Part shown: positions 32,933 through 45,763 of the stretch, in pieces
Numbering within the stretch: the first letter of the stretch is position 1
How the letters are laid out: the number at the start of each line of letters is the position of its first letter
Assembly: GCA_039583875.1 (NCBI GenBank)
Contig: CM077150.1
Coordinates: 216,501 to 280,500, forward strand
From: Platanthera guangdongensis
Lineage: Eukaryota > Streptophyta > Magnoliopsida > Asparagales > Orchidaceae
Length of the DNA stretch: 64,000 nucleotides
Direction of reading: 5' to 3'
Position numbers and translations under genes: made by a program
The notes under the pieces: model-generated
What the model saw: the letters and a program-made list of their open reading frames with translations, nothing else
Database searches by the model: none
What the model was told of the DNA's origin: nothing

Positions 32933-33027
32933 AGTTAATTTTGAATTTCCTTAAATTTTCCCAATGATATATATATAGTACTTGGAACCATAGGATAACC
33001 ATTAACCCTCACATAAACAAACCTCAG
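32925..33027 (+). other. candidate 103-nt spliceosomal intron joining gag to pol
   Basis: The donor ACAG|GTACTT at 32925 and acceptor AACCTCAG|GC at 33027 bound an AT-rich stretch containing TATATATATA, typical of short plant introns. Removal joins codon phase 1 of gag (32924) to the frame of pol two codons before the pol ATG at 33036. The pol frame is closed upstream by TAA at 33003-33005, so gag and pol do not overlap and a simple ribosomal frameshift could not fuse them. Splicing has not been shown. An alternative is separate translation of pol from 33036. Confidence 0.65.
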
Positions 33028-33035
33028 GCATAGTC

Positions 33036-36000
33036 ATGATCAGCGGCAAGCCTGCCCATACTCTTTTCGACACGGGTGCGTCACACTCGTTCGTATCCGA
33101 GGCTTTCATCGACGGACTCGAAGGCGTGGAGAGGTTCCCTGGACTAGAGATGAGGGTACGCCTACCCGATGGATCGGAGCTGCGGACCACTGCACATTGT
33201 GATATGGAGGCCGAGATCGGCGGCAAGGCATTTGAGGCGCCGGCGACTATCTTGAAGCTGCAGGACTTTGATTTGATCTTGGGCATGGCCTGGTTGCATC
33301 GGAACCACGCCCAGATAGATTGCCCGTCCAGGAGGATCACGCTGAGACATGGCGACTCCCATGTTATCGTTGAAGGTATCCAGCCCATCTGCCACCTACT
33401 ATTATCTTCTATACAGGCTGTGAAGGCCCATGAGCAGGGTGAAGAAGTCTATATTGTCTGCTTCGAGATGGTGGGGACAGAGGCGACTATCTCAGATATT
33501 CCGGTGGTTCGGGATTTCTCCGACGTATTCCCGGAGAAATTGCCCGGGCTACCGCCTGCTAGAGACTTGGATTTCAGGATTCAGCTAGTGCCGGGAGCAA
33601 AGCCGGTGTCCCGGGCACCCTACAGGATGGCTCCTAGAGAGTTAGCAGAGTTCAGAACTCAACTGCAGGAGCTAGTCGAGTCAGGATTTGTGCGACCCAG
33701 TTCATCGCCATGGGGAGCACCCGTTCTATTTGTGAAGAAGAAGGACGGATCACTGCGATTATGTATAGATTACCGGGAGCTGAACCGGTTGACGGTCCGC
33801 AACACCTATCCTCTGCCTCGGATAGATGAGTTATTTGACCAGCTACAGGGAGCATTCTGGTTCTCCAAGTTAGATCTGCGATCCGGCTACTATCAGCTCC
33901 GTATCAGGGAAGAAGACATACCGAAGACGGCTTTCAGTTCGCGCTATGGGCTATACGAATTCACGGTGATGCCTTTCGGGCTCACGAATGCTCCTGCTGC
34001 ATTCATGAGTCTGATGAACCGTGTCTTCGAGCCTTTCTTGGATCGCTTTGTGATAGTATTCATCGACGACATCCTTATATATTCTCGGACTCAGGAGGAG
34101 CATACGGAGCACTTGGCACAGGTCCTGCAGAGGTTGAGGGAGGCACAGATGTACGCAAAATTTTCGAAGTGCCAGTTCTGGTTGCAGGAGGTGGCATTCC
34201 TGGGGCACACGATCAGCGGGGCTGGGTTAGCAGTGGACCCAGCCAAGATAGAGACGGTGAGGGATTGGCCACGGCCGAAGACCGCATCTGACATCCGCAG
34301 TTTCTTGGGACTAGCAGGCTATTACCGCAAGTTCGTGGAGGGGTTCTCAAGGATAGCACTCCCCCTCACGTCCTTGACGAAGAAGGATGCTGATTTTGTT
34401 TGGTCAGAGCGGTGTGAGATGGCTTTTCAGGAGCTGAAGGACCGGCTCATCTCATCCCCTATTCTTGCGCTTCCATCCGGGAGCGAAGGATTCCAGATTT
34501 ACACGGACGCCTCATATCAGGGGATGGGTGCAGTCTTGATGCAGCATGGACACGTTATCGCTTATGCTTCGAGACAGTTGAAGAAGCATGAGCATAACTA
34601 TCCAGTACATGATCTAGAGCTCGGGGCTGTGGTTTTCGCCCTGAAGATATGGAGGCATTACTTATATGGGATTCATTGTGACATCTTCTCAGATCACAAG
34701 AATCTCAAGTATATCGATACTCAGAAGGACCTAAACCTGAGACAGAGGAGGTGGCTGGAGTTTCTCTGTGATTATGATTACAAGATCCACTATCATCCGG
34801 GAAAAGCGAACACGGTTGCGGATGCTTTGAGCAGGAGGGCCGGCACTTCTGGACCGGAGCCCCGATTGATGTCCATAGAGCTGCTTCAGATGATGGAGGA
34901 CATGCACATTACCGTGGTGTCCGAGACCGAGCCAGTGGTATATAGAGAGTATTTGAGCTCAGTGATCAGCTGCGATGATATACAGGAGCGCATCCGAGCA
35001 CATCAGAGGCTGGATGCTGCGTTACAGCCGATTTTCAGTGCCCTAGAGAGGGGCAAGGTCGAGGACTACACACTACAGGATGATCTTCTTCGGTTCCGGG
35101 GGCGCATCTACATACCAGCAGGGGGCAGTATTCGAGATGACATACTCCGAGAGGCACATTGCTCGAGGTATTCAGTGCACCCCGGCATCACCAAGATGTG
35201 GGCAGATTTGCGGAGATCTATGTATTGGCCCGGGATGAAGAGGGAGATCACGGATTTTGTGACGCATTGCGAGACCTGCCAGCGTGTGAAGGCGGAATGC
35301 AAGAGCCCAGGAGGTTTACTACAGCCACTGCCAGTTCCAGAGTGGAAGTTTGAGGACATTGCTATGGACTTTGTACACGGATTGCCTCGCTCCCACTCCG
35401 GACATGATTCTATATGGGTCATAGTGGACCGATTGACCAAAGTTGCGCGGTTTATTCCAGTTCGGAAGGATGCCCCAGTTGCAGTTCTGGTGAGACTATT
35501 TGTGGAGCAGTACATCAGGTATCATGGTATCCCCAAGACTATTGTTTCGGACCGTGATGGTCGGTTCACTTCGAGCGAGTGGAGGGCCGTGCATGCTCAC
35601 TTGGGATCTCGGCTTACTTTTAGTACCGCCTTCCACCCGCAGACCGACGGACAGACCGAGCGGACCATCCGGACCATGGAGGACCTGCTCAGATTATGCA
35701 TATTGGATACGGGGAGGCCTTGGGAGAGGCTGCTACCATTGATCGAATTCTCGTATAATAACAGCCACCAGGCTAGCATCAGGATGGCTCCGTACGAAGC
35801 GCTTTATGGGAGGAGATGCCGGACTCCGCTATCATGGGTACAGGATGTGGATACCAGGGCTCTGGGATCTGATTATATAGAGGACACTGAGGCTCAGATT
35901 CGACTGATCAGGGATCGGCTACTGGAGGCCCAGAGCAGGCAGGCAAAGTACTATGATGCTCGGCACCGGAAGGTGGAGTTCCAAGTTGGAGACAGGGTAT

Positions 36001-36428
36001 TCTTGAAGATACGTCCAGTACACGGTGTTTCTCGAGTGCGGAGGCACAAGAAGCTCAGTCCACGATACATGGGGCCATACCTGATCCTGGAGCGGATCGG
36101 CCCCTTGGCTTACCGACTGCAGCTGCCACCGGAGTTGGGTGCATTACATGACGTCTTTCATGTCTCTTCCTTACGGAGGGCTCTTCTTCGGCCGGAGCAG
36201 CACATTACTACTACAGCCGGACCGGTAGAGCCTGACAGGTCAGTGAGATTGGAGCCGATCCGGATTGACGATACAGCCATCCGAGTGTTGCGGAAGAAGA
36301 AGGTTCCCCTTGTGAAGGTGCTGTGGTCCAACCATGGACGGGAGGAGCACACTTGGGAGCCGAGAGATCTGATGCTGGAGCAACACCCGGAGCTATTCGC
36401 ATCAGGTACATTTAAGATATGCTTTTAA
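33036..36428 (+). CDS. Pol of the Tekay-type element (protease, reverse transcriptase, RNase H, integrase, chromodomain)
   Basis: The frame is 1,130 codons without a stop. The aspartic protease has [10 protein letters not shown] at residues 9-18. Reverse transcriptase spans about residues 195-400, with [10 protein letters not shown] and the catalytic FIDD (about 341). RNase H follows, with [11 protein letters not shown] (about 487) and a DHKNLKY motif. Integrase begins with a zinc-binding HX4HX(n)CX2C near 707 (H in AHCSRYSVH, then THCETC), followed by a DDE core near 795, 843 and 880 (VDRLTK, SDRDGRF, QTERT). A chromodomain-like tail lies at about 1078-1123 ([17 protein letters not shown]), which in chromoviruses guides integration toward particular chromatin. 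All catalytic residues I can locate are present. The start ATG may be internal if the upstream intron is spliced. Confidence 0.97.
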   Translation: MISGKPAHTLFDTGASHSFVSEAFIDGLEGVERFPGLEMRVRLPDGSELRTTAHCDMEAEIGGKAFEAPATILKLQDFDLILGMAWLHRNHAQIDCPSRRITLRHGDSHVIVEGIQPICHLLLSSIQAVKAHEQGEEVYIVCFEMVGTEATISDIPVVRDFSDVFPEKLPGLPPARDLDFRIQLVPGAKPVSRAPYRMAPRELAEFRTQLQELVESGFVRPSSSPWGAPVLFVKKKDGSLRLCIDYRELNRLTVRNTYPLPRIDELFDQLQGAFWFSKLDLRSGYYQLRIREEDIPKTAFSSRYGLYEFTVMPFGLTNAPAAFMSLMNRVFEPFLDRFVIVFIDDILIYSRTQEEHTEHLAQVLQRLREAQMYAKFSKCQFWLQEVAFLGHTISGAGLAVDPAKIETVRDWPRPKTASDIRSFLGLAGYYRKFVEGFSRIALPLTSLTKKDADFVWSERCEMAFQELKDRLISSPILALPSGSEGFQIYTDASYQGMGAVLMQHGHVIAYASRQLKKHEHNYPVHDLELGAVVFALKIWRHYLYGIHCDIFSDHKNLKYIDTQKDLNLRQRRWLEFLCDYDYKIHYHPGKANTVADALSRRAGTSGPEPRLMSIELLQMMEDMHITVVSETEPVVYREYLSSVISCDDIQERIRAHQRLDAALQPIFSALERGKVEDYTLQDDLLRFRGRIYIPAGGSIRDDILREAHCSRYSVHPGITKMWADLRRSMYWPGMKREITDFVTHCETCQRVKAECKSPGGLLQPLPVPEWKFEDIAMDFVHGLPRSHSGHDSIWVIVDRLTKVARFIPVRKDAPVAVLVRLFVEQYIRYHGIPKTIVSDRDGRFTSSEWRAVHAHLGSRLTFSTAFHPQTDGQTERTIRTMEDLLRLCILDTGRPWERLLPLIEFSYNNSHQASIRMAPYEALYGRRCRTPLSWVQDVDTRALGSDYIEDTEAQIRLIRDRLLEAQSRQAKYYDARHRKVEFQVGDRVFLKIRPVHGVSRVRRHKKLSPRYMGPYLILERIGPLAYRLQLPPELGALHDVFHVSSLRRALLRPEQHITTTAGPVEPDRSVRLEPIRIDDTAIRVLRKKKVPLVKVLWSNHGREEHTWEPRDLMLEQHPELFASGTFKICF

Positions 36429-36477
36429 GATTCTTGATAAATCTTGCAAATAGAACCCCGTAGACCCGAACTTAAAT

Positions 36478-36513
36478 TTCGGGGACGAAATTATTTTCTT
36501 GTTTATTGGAATT
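36478..36513 (+). other. region before the 3' LTR, no canonical polypurine tract
   Basis: The Tekay/Del landmark TTCGGGGACGAAA is present at 36478, but the usual G-rich polypurine run is absent. The LTR is preceded by TTATTTTCTTGTTTATTGGAATT. Only ATTGGAA is weakly purine-rich. Confidence 0.6.
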
Positions 36514-39500
36514 TGTAACATTCCATGTTACTTCTGGACCCCTCAACTTAGATTGGGTTAGGCATGAGGTGAGACCTAAGGGGATCAACTAGGTTTGACC
36601 CTAGATAGTGGGTAGTGGCCATGTGGAGCCCACTATAGGACCAAGTCAAACTAGGTCAAACTAACCTAATTAAGGACCCTAGCCACACCATGACCCCACC
36701 ACATTGCCCTAACCCTAAAAACAATCTAAGTGGACCCTAGGGTATGTCACTGGGTCAACATTTTGACCCCAGTTGACCAAGGTCAACCTTGGGCTTAATT
36801 TGGTCAAACCCACACCTATAGGCCTAATTAACCTAAGTGGGGCATCCCCTTGACCCAAACCAAGTTGGGTGGTGCCACTAGACCCATTTCCACCAAGTGG
36901 GGTCAGTCCACCCACCATAGTTGACCAGTCAACCCTAAAAGTCAATTTGGTCAACAAATTGACCTAAAGAGTGAAATGAAGGCCAAGTCAAGTTCCCTTG
37001 GACCAAGCCCACTAAACTTGGCCCAAAGTCAGCCCAAGTGAACAAGACCAACCCTACCCCTCTAAATCAGGAGAGAGAATGCATGCAAGGGGGTAAAATT
37101 GGAAATCTTAGGAGAAGAGGAGAGAGAAAGAGGAATGAAGGGAATAATGGCCACATGGCCACCCCATCAGCTGGTTTTGGCTGCCCAAAAACAGGTGGCT
37201 GACTTCCCCTCTTCATTTCCAGCAGAATTCCTGAGTTGAGAGCCACATGGCACCATGGGTGAAGCCTCCAAAGCTCAAACCGAGCTCACCTTGGAGTTAA
37301 CTCCACTTATAGCCCACCTCAGTCCAAACAGACCCCTCCATTAGCTTCAGAAGGTCCAGAGGAGTGGAATTCGACTACCTACACATGGAGAACGGTGGAG
37401 AATGCAATTTTCGGGGAGGAGCTCGCCGGCGCACCACCACCACGGCAAACCGCCGCCTGACCCGCAGCCAAGCCCCGATTATGGTGCGTTTCACTTCACC
37501 TCTACCCGCACTAGCTTCTTAGATCAAATAGGCGAGAGATCGGGCTCAATTGAGCCCGATGCCATGTGAAAAAATCTAGAAATTTCTAAGTTTTTGAAAC
37601 CGCTCGGGATCGCCGTCGCCGCCGTCTCCCGCCGCCCCATCGCCGGGAAATGATAGCCACCACCACCGTGAAGGTGATGGCACCATTGGCCGGAGGTGGC
37701 GACGCCTCAGCTGGCCGGAAACCGCCGGCAAAGTCGCTCCAGGTCGGCTCAATCTCAGCCGTTGGCTGGAGGTAGACGATGAAGGGATCCCGTCGATTCA
37801 TGCTTTAAGATTCGTGCGCCGTTTATTATTATAAATCAGATTAATAAATGAATAGTAACATTTCTGTCACACATATTCAGTATTGTTGCATGTTAAATTT
37901 AGGCCTCTTAGAGGCATTTCCAGAGCTTAGGCCCTTAATGAAAGTTGTAGCCTAGGGTCTTACCTTTAAAATGCCACCCTAAACATACATTTTGGTGTAG
38001 GGTACAGCCCTGTAGGACCTTTCTCCTAGGATTGGTCCTAGACTAGGTCAAAAATTATATTGAGTGCCCTAGTCTCAATGTTAGTCACCATGATCCCAAA
38101 TTTTGGGCACATGCATTATTAGGGCTTACTTACCTCCTGCCAAAATTTAGGAATTTTTAGAAAACATTTTCCTATAGTTTTTGGTAAAATGTTAAAATTT
38201 AAATTAATGGTATATATGGAGTTCTACTCCTTCCCATGGCCCCAAATTTTGGTGGTGGGTCAGTGGGGTCACCCTTGGTGCATGATAAAATTTTCAGCAC
38301 CTTGGGATCACTGCATGTGGGAGAATCCACTTGCATGTGCTAGCCTATGTTAAGGCTTGGTGTGCAAATAGCAAAAATGCAAATTTGTGTATTTAGCCCA
38401 ATGGTGACATGCAAGTGTCATGAAATTATTTCCAGTGGTTCATTAGGGTAAATTTCACCCTTCAAATTAATATTGTAATTTTTGGAATCAAAATTCCATT
38501 TATTGGAATTTACTTTATAAATAGCTATTTTGGAATTTAAAATTTGAAAATAGGATTTATTTAAGAACAAATCCAAACAACATTACCAAGGCATAGATTA
38601 CATCACACTTGACCTAGGAAAATTATGATTTCTCTGTTTTGAAGAACCTTGGAGTAGATACCCTAAAATTTCCCATTTTACCCTTATCTTGATAATTCTT
38701 GAAATGATATATATATACCTCTGAAAAATTTGGGATTTATTCTACTGTCATAAAATATTGTTATTAGTTTATCATGAATTTCTCAGAATTTATTGGATAC
38801 ATTACTTGTGTTAAACTAGTACAATGGCATTTTGGTAAATACCTTAAAATGGAATCCCATAGGCCATCTTACATTCAATTTGGATGAATCTCTGCCAATA
38901 GCCATAATTTAGTGTCTTAAAGGCTCTGTAAATTTTCTGGAATTTTTGAATATGTAATGCTCATACTTCATGTGTAAAATGGAATTTATGTGGGATTGTA
39001 ATTAAATAGAAAATGACAATAAATAATTTAAGGAAAATTGTGAAATTTTGAAGACAGCAATATTTGGACAATATACATCTCAGGAAAAATTCCCTAAGTC
39101 AGTGGATGCTTAATTAAATCACTTCATGTGTAAAGTGGCCGAGCATTTAAATTAAGAGAATTAATTAAATGACCATTTGACCCGGAAAAATTATGAGAAT
39201 CCTTAGGGTAGATCCCATAGTCCATAATACCTTAGGATAAATATTTAGAGGCAAGATGCCTTAAGTTTTGGAAGATCACATTTCTAGGGTAGACATAGGT
39301 CATGGTCTGCATATAACACAAATAGGTCTTGCCTTAGGGAATTACCAGGGGATTGATTATCGGCAGAAATAAAAGAGAGTTCAACATGAGTGGCCCTGGT
39401 GGGTAGAGTTGTCTTAGTGAGGGATCAAAAGTGCAAGTCTTGGTCATCAACTGGAGTGGGGGATCGGCGGAAGACCGTCGGTACCCGGTAACACCTTAAG

Positions 39501-41208
39501 TCACTAGGGTTATACTTAAGCAATAAGGAGAGCTGGGGAGATACATGGGTAGTCATCAACTAAAATAAGTATCCTTGCGAAAGGGAACGCTGGGCGTAAT
39601 CCCAACACAGTTCCTAGTGCCCCTTGAGAGCCCTTCACAAGGAATACCGGGGGCAGTCCTGGGATTAACCATAAATCTCTAAGTATAATAAACCGTAGAC
39701 AAGAGTAGCTTAATAGGTTAGGACATGGTTGTACCTTCTCGCCCGTGTTTTGGGTTGGAGAGTTTCATGATATATGCTCACCCGTTTAGGGTTGGAGGGA
39801 ATTGACATAAAGGCACTAATGTGCGTTCTCACCCGGGTTTGGGTTTGAGGGATTCGGGACGGGTTTTGGTCCTGCGAGCGGAAGGCTCGGTGTGAATTAC
39901 TTGCATGTGCATAAATATCGTGGCGGGGCATGCGGTACTGGCCGTTCGTCACACCGATGGCAGTACGGTGCACCAGGCGGTTGTGGGAGTTAGAGGGGCC
40001 AGTGGGTTGTTTTACACTGCGGTCTGGAGGACGACCCCCGATAACACACATCCGACCCAACAAGACTGACGGGTTTGTCAGCAAAGTACGTACGCGGGAC
40101 TCTAGAGTGCACCTTGGACGTGTACAGAGGCGTATGAGAGGGGTCTAAGGCTTGGTAGTGTGCATACCGGTCTAGAAGCGGAGACGCCCGCTCCGCTGCT
40201 GCCGTAGCCACAGCGGTGGTACCCGAGAGTGATGCTAGCTCTCAAAAAGTGGGAACTAAAGGTCTGTGATCACAGAGTCGTTGTGTGTGAGTTGCACTTG
40301 CATGCGCATAAAATTGCATCATATCATTCATTCATATTAGGTCATACGCTTCATAGATCCTTATCATATAAATTAGTATGGGCTCTTTTATATGATAAGT
40401 TAAATTTCCTGGAAATCCTAACTTATATATTTGTATGGGCATTTATATAAGTTAGGGTACGTTTGTAATGATAGCTTAGTGGTAGCTTAGCTTATTTTGT
40501 ACATACTGCTGTTGCTTTACTTTCCTTTACTGCACCGTACTTACTTACCTACTACTTGTACTGTACTTAGCATTGCTAGAGTAGAATTTCATTACTTAGT
40601 ACCACTTTAGATAGATATTGTCACCTGCTTCCATTTTGCTACCCCTTGTTGTCCTCCGCTTCGTCCTTCCGCCCGGTGCCTAGGAGCTGCGGGGCGAGGT
40701 GCGGAGGAAACGACTTAGTCTTTTTGACTAATGGTCGGTGACCAACTATTTTTAGGAGCCCGTGGAGATGGAGCACCAGCACGTCGAGGAGGCAGGACAT
40801 GAGGAGCAGATACCGCTTCAGCAGGCTACCACTACTACTGTGCGTCCTCAGGTGGGACGAGACTTGATGTTCTAGTTTAGCTTCCGCACTTATGATTTTG
40901 TGAGAGAGAGAGATTTTGATGTACTGGGCATAAGCCCTTTTTACTCTTTCTTTTGTACTATTCTGTGGACTGTTGATGTACTATTCATCTCTTTTATATG
41001 ATTGCACTGTGACTTGTGGACTGATGGTATTTTATACTCATTTTTACTTCTTATTTCTCATATTGGCCTACAGGTTTATGATCGTACTAGCCGGCAGAAT
41101 CGGCGTGTTGCGGTGTCGACTAACCCGTGAGTTAGTGTCACCGTAAGACGGCGGTTCTGGGCATAAGATCCGGTAGCCCTCCTTGGTAAGGGGGAGGGGG
41201 GTCTTACA
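36514..41208 (+). repeat. 3' LTR of the Tekay-type element
   Basis: The 4,695-bp copy lies at a constant offset of 9,589 bp from the 5' LTR, with no indel. The one difference I found is T at 41138 versus C at 31549. Confidence 0.97.
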
Positions 41209-44200
41209 GATGATTCCATACCATACTTCTTTATTAACTCCAGGGTGAACTTACACTGGGATATGGACAAGCCATCTTCAGTCTGTCTTACTTGGAGACC
41301 CAAGAAGAACTTAAGTTCCCCCATACTATTCATTTCAAATTTTTCTTACATAAGTTTTGCAAACTTTCTGCAAAAATTACTTTTAGTAGACCCAAATATT
41401 ATGTCATCAATATATATTTGGACTAGGATAATCTTTTCTTTAGATTCCCTAAGCAATAGAGTCTTGTCTATTTTTCCCCTTGAGAATTTGTTCTCAATGA
41501 GAAAACTAGACATGGTTTCATACTAAGCCCTTGGGGCTTGTTTCAACCCATACAATACTTTCCTAAGTCTATAAACATAATCAGGTTTGAGAGAATCAAC
41601 AAAACCTGAAGGCTGCTCTACATAGACTTCTTCCTTTAGATTTCCATTTAGAAAAGCTGACTTTACATCCATTTGAAATACCTTGAACCCTTGATATGTT
41701 GCATAAGCAAGGAACATCCTGATAGCTTCTAGTCTTGCTACTGGGGCAAAGGTTTGATCAAAGTCAATATATTCTTCCTGTTTATATCCTTTTGCAACAA
41801 GTCTTGCTTTATTCTTCACAATGATTCCATTCTCATCCAATTTATTCCTAAAGATCCACTTTGCTCCAATGATGTTGTGGTCTTTTGGTTTAGGAACTAG
41901 CTTCCAGAACTTGCATCTTCTGAACTGATTCAGCTCCTCTTGCATGGTATCAATCCAATGTGGGTCTAGAACTGCTTATTCAAATTTTTTTGGTTTCACT
42001 TGTGATAGGAAGCTGGAGTAAAGAAATGTGCTCAGATTCCTGCTTCTTGTTTGCACTCCTTGTCTTGGATCATCAATTATCTGATTTGCTGGATGATCCT
42101 TTAAGTGTCTATTAGTTGGAGGTAGTCTATCTTCAGGTTGAACACCTCTAGCCTCTTCATTAAGCTACACCTTTTGGTCTTATTCAGCATCTAGAGAGTC
42201 TTATACTCCCCCTGGACAGCAGCCACCGTTTTTCACTTGCTGAGTTGCAGTAGAACCTTTTGTTATGCTAAGCTTGTCAATACTCTCATTTATACCTGTA
42301 GAACTGCAAACACTACTTGACAATTCACTGTTAATGAGTCTTGTTTCATCAAAGACTACATGTACAGACTCTTCTACAACTTGAGGGATCAAGTTGTAGA
42401 CCCTATAAGCCTTACTATTGTTGTTGTACCCAACAAATATCCCCTCTTGGGATTTGACAGCAAACTTGGTTAGATAAGACTTGTCATTGTTAAGTATATA
42501 ACACTTGCAACCAAAGATCCTAAAATAGGATAAGTTTGGTTTTCTGCCCTTCACAATCTCATAGAGAGTCTTTTTGTGGTTCTTGGTGATAGTAGCCCTA
42601 TTGATCACATGACATGCAGTGTTTACTATCTCTGCCCAGAAATATTCTCGGAGAGATGTGTCACTCAATAGAGTTCTACCAGCCTCTATCAATGTTCTAT
42701 TCTTCCTTTCAGCAATACCATTTTGCTGAGGTGTTCTAAGTAAGGAAAATTCTTGAAATATCCCAAATTCTTCACACAGTTTTGTCATACTTTCAGACTG
42801 AAATTCAGTACCATGGTCACTTCTGATTTTGACCACTATACTGTCCAACTCATTCTGAATTTGTTTAACAAAACTATATAAGACAGTTGGAGTTTCAGAT
42901 TTTTGTCTTAGAAAGAACACCCAGGAATATCTAGAATAGTTATCTACCACCACAAATATGTAGATCTTCCTACCTAGATTATGAACTGGCATAGGACCAA
43001 AAAGATCCATATGCAAGAGGTATAGACACCTCACTGAATCCTTGTTTTCAAGGCTATGAAAGGTGGATTTGGTCTGCTTGCCTTTTTGACAAGCTGAGCA
43101 TATCTCATCCTTTATACACTTAACTTGAGGACCATTCTTCACTAACTCTTTGCTAAAGAGTTGGCCAATAGTCTTGTAATTAAGATGGGCTGGCCTCTTG
43201 TGCCATTTGACACAATGAGAGACTCTCTCATCAGCTACAAGATAAATAGGAGAAACATTGTTCTCACACATAAAGTCAAGACAGTAAACATTCCTTTTTC
43301 TATAACCTGTCAAAATGATCTTTTGATCACTTGACCTTTTGATATGACAACCATTCTTGACAAATAAGATGTCATATCCTAAATCACTCAGCTGACTTAT
43401 GCTAATGAGGTTGTGTTTCAAACCCTTTACATAGGCCACTTGAGTGATAGTAATCTGATTACTAGAAATGTTATCAAATCCTTTGATGATTTCTTTTTCT
43501 GAACCACCAAAGGTTACTTTAGGGTCATCCATGATAGGTGTGTAGTCCTTCAGCAACCCCCTTGTTCCAGTCATGTGCCTGGAACATCCACTGTCCAAAT
43601 ACCATATAGGGGCATGACCACTTAGACTCACCTGCAAAACAGATTACGTAACCTTAGAACCCAAATAACTTTTGGGTCCTTGGTGCAAGTTAGTCTGAAC
43701 TTTAACAAAGCTACCTGTAGCTCTTCTAGCAGGCAGTTTGCTACTCTCCTTGACACTGGAATTATGACAACAATATATGGCAAAGTGGCCTACCTTGCCA
43801 CAACACCAGCACTCAAACTTGTTGTACCTTTGTTTAGGTACAACCCTGGCTGAATTATCTACAGTAGGCTTCTTGTTTTGTGCTGGAGCTTTGCCTTTAG
43901 ATTTGGATCTTGCAGTCCAGGCAGGTTTTTTAAACCTTAACTCAACCTTACCTTTTTGAGATACAACCTCATCAGTCAATGGTAAAACAGATTTAGGTTT
44001 AGAAAAGCTGGCCACAATCTCTTTCTCTTTCTGAAGTCTAACCTCCAGATTTCTAATCTGATCATTCTTGAATGTTATAGTACCCATCTGAATAATAGTA
44101 ATGTTTTTCAGTCTGGCTATCTCATTCAACTTCTGATCCAGCAACTTTTTTGAATCAGAAGCAGCCATCTTAAGATCAGCAATTTCCTTAGTCAGGGTTT

Positions 44201-45674
44201 TGACCAGGTTTTTGCTCTTCTTAAGTGCATGCAATAAATTTCTATATTCATCAATCAGTTGATGAATATCACCTTCAGACTCAGACTCATCCACATCACT
44301 TGATGCTAATGTTGCTGACTCTGACTCAGTACTGCAAACTGAAAGACAATGTACCTTACTAGGACCAGGCTGATCATGTCACTTGTCCTCTTCTGATACA
44401 GCCATCAGTCCCTTTCTCTGATGGTCTTCTTGTTCATATATAGAGTTCAACACCTGCAGGAACTCTTCTTCTTCATTTACAACAAGTAGACCAATGTAAG
44501 CCTCAGCTTCAGATTCTGACTCTGAAGATGATTGATCTGACAAGGTCTTCTCATTTTTTGCAACAAAGGATTTATCCTTCTTGCTCTGATGTTGACTATT
44601 CTTCTTATCTGCAGTCTCTTTTCTTTTATCTGAACATTCAGCTACTACATGTTCAGGCCTGTTACAACAGTAGCAAACAATCTTTGATGTTGTAGACTTG
44701 TTTGACTTAGACTTGCTCCTGTCTTTCCTGGATGACTTCTTCTTTTGATAGTAATCATCCTTAGGTTTAGATGTGGAAGGCTTAGACTTCTACTGGCTCT
44801 TCTTCAGAAATCTCTGAAACTGCCTTGTGAAGGCAGCAAAATCGTCATCTGAGTCATTGCTGTCTGAATTCTGATTGTCTGAATTTTCTGAAGCAGTATC
44901 AGCAACAATCCTTGGAGGTGATGGAGAAATCCTCCTATTTTTCTTAGTGGCTTCAACCTTGAAGGCCGCAGATTTTTCTCTATGCTCACCTTTTGTACTT
45001 TTCTCTTCCTCTTTCCTAGCCATTAGTTGCATCTCATAAGATAGCAACTTTCCAAACAAGGTTGGAGGAGAAATTTCTGCAAGTTTGACCACTTCTCTAA
45101 TGACACAAATCTTAGTATCTCAATCTTTTGTCAGGAATCTCAGGAATTTATCATTCAGCTCATATGTGCTGAAGATTCTTCCATAGGACATCAACTCATT
45201 CACTATCCTATAGAATTTTTTGTAACACTCAGTTATGCTGTCAGACTTCCCTTGTCTGAAACTTTCATATTCTTGGTTTAACATAAATTTTCTGTCTTGT
45301 CTTACTTCTTCAGACCCTTCTATATAGACTATCAAAGTATCCCACATTTCCTTTGAAGTCTTACAGTGAATCAAATTCTGAAAGGTAGAATCATCAATGA
45401 CACTAACTATGATATTTTGGGCCCTCTTATCCATAGTTGCCAAGATGATCTCATCCTTGGTCATATCTGAATAGTCATTGGGAATTCTTTGGTTAGCATC
45501 CAGAATTGAAATCTTCATTAGGACATAAGGACCTTCTTTGAGTGTAATATAGATCCTTGGATCAGAGGCCTTCATAAATAGCCTGACCCTTTCTTTCCAG
45601 ATGCCAAAGATCTCCTTTCTGCATATGGCTAGTTTCATAACCCCTAGCTCCTTATGATTCTCACCAGAACCCAT
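41209..45674 (-). pseudogene. SIRE-like gag-pol, 5' part, with several in-frame stops
   Basis: Minus strand, start ATG 45674. Gag contains a UBN2-like capsid region (about 45120-45600) and two CX2CX4HX4C zinc knuckles (about 44680-44635 and 43820-43775). In-frame stops lie at 45120, 44790, 44379 and 43644, all in one frame. Protease with YLDSGCSRHMTG lies near 43600. Integrase has the GAG-pre-integrase HHCC region near 43190-43080 and IRSDHGTEF and PQQNGIAERKNR motifs near 42810 and 42700. A stop at 42201 and further stops near 42130-42180 fall in the linker. Reverse transcriptase follows, with a stop at 41523 and the catalytic YIDD at about 41401-41415. The Tekay element cuts it at 41213. 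The protease and integrase wording is typical of SIRE/Maximus Copia. Confidence 0.92.
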
Positions 45675-45748
45675 TTTCTTGATTTCTTGATCTAGACTCT
45701 GCCTTTGGGATCTACCTCTGACTGTTAAGTCCTTTCTTTGAGTAACCT

Positions 45749-45761
45749 CTCTCTGATACCA
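45749..45761 (-). other. primer-binding site of the SIRE-like element
   Basis: On the minus strand TGGTATCAGAGAG begins two bases after the 5' LTR end. It is complementary to the 3' end of initiator tRNA-Met. Confidence 0.85.
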
Positions 45762-45763
45762 CT

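Larger units (their letters stand above)
26925..41208 (+). mobile_element. complete Tekay/Del-type Gypsy element with 4.7 kb LTRs
   Basis: The element is 14,284 bp. Two 4,695-bp LTRs (26925-31619 and 36514-41208) are the same length to the base and differ only at 31549 C versus 41138 T in what I could compare. GATGA is duplicated at 26920-26924 and 41209-41213. Gag and pol are open, in the chromovirus order protease, reverse transcriptase, RNase H, integrase, C-terminal chromodomain-like segment. The long LTRs, the TTCGGGGACGAAA motif before the 3' LTR and the chromodomain point to Tekay/Del. It sits in the reverse transcriptase of the SIRE-like element, in opposite orientation. It is probably autonomous or was very recently. 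Confidence 0.97.
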
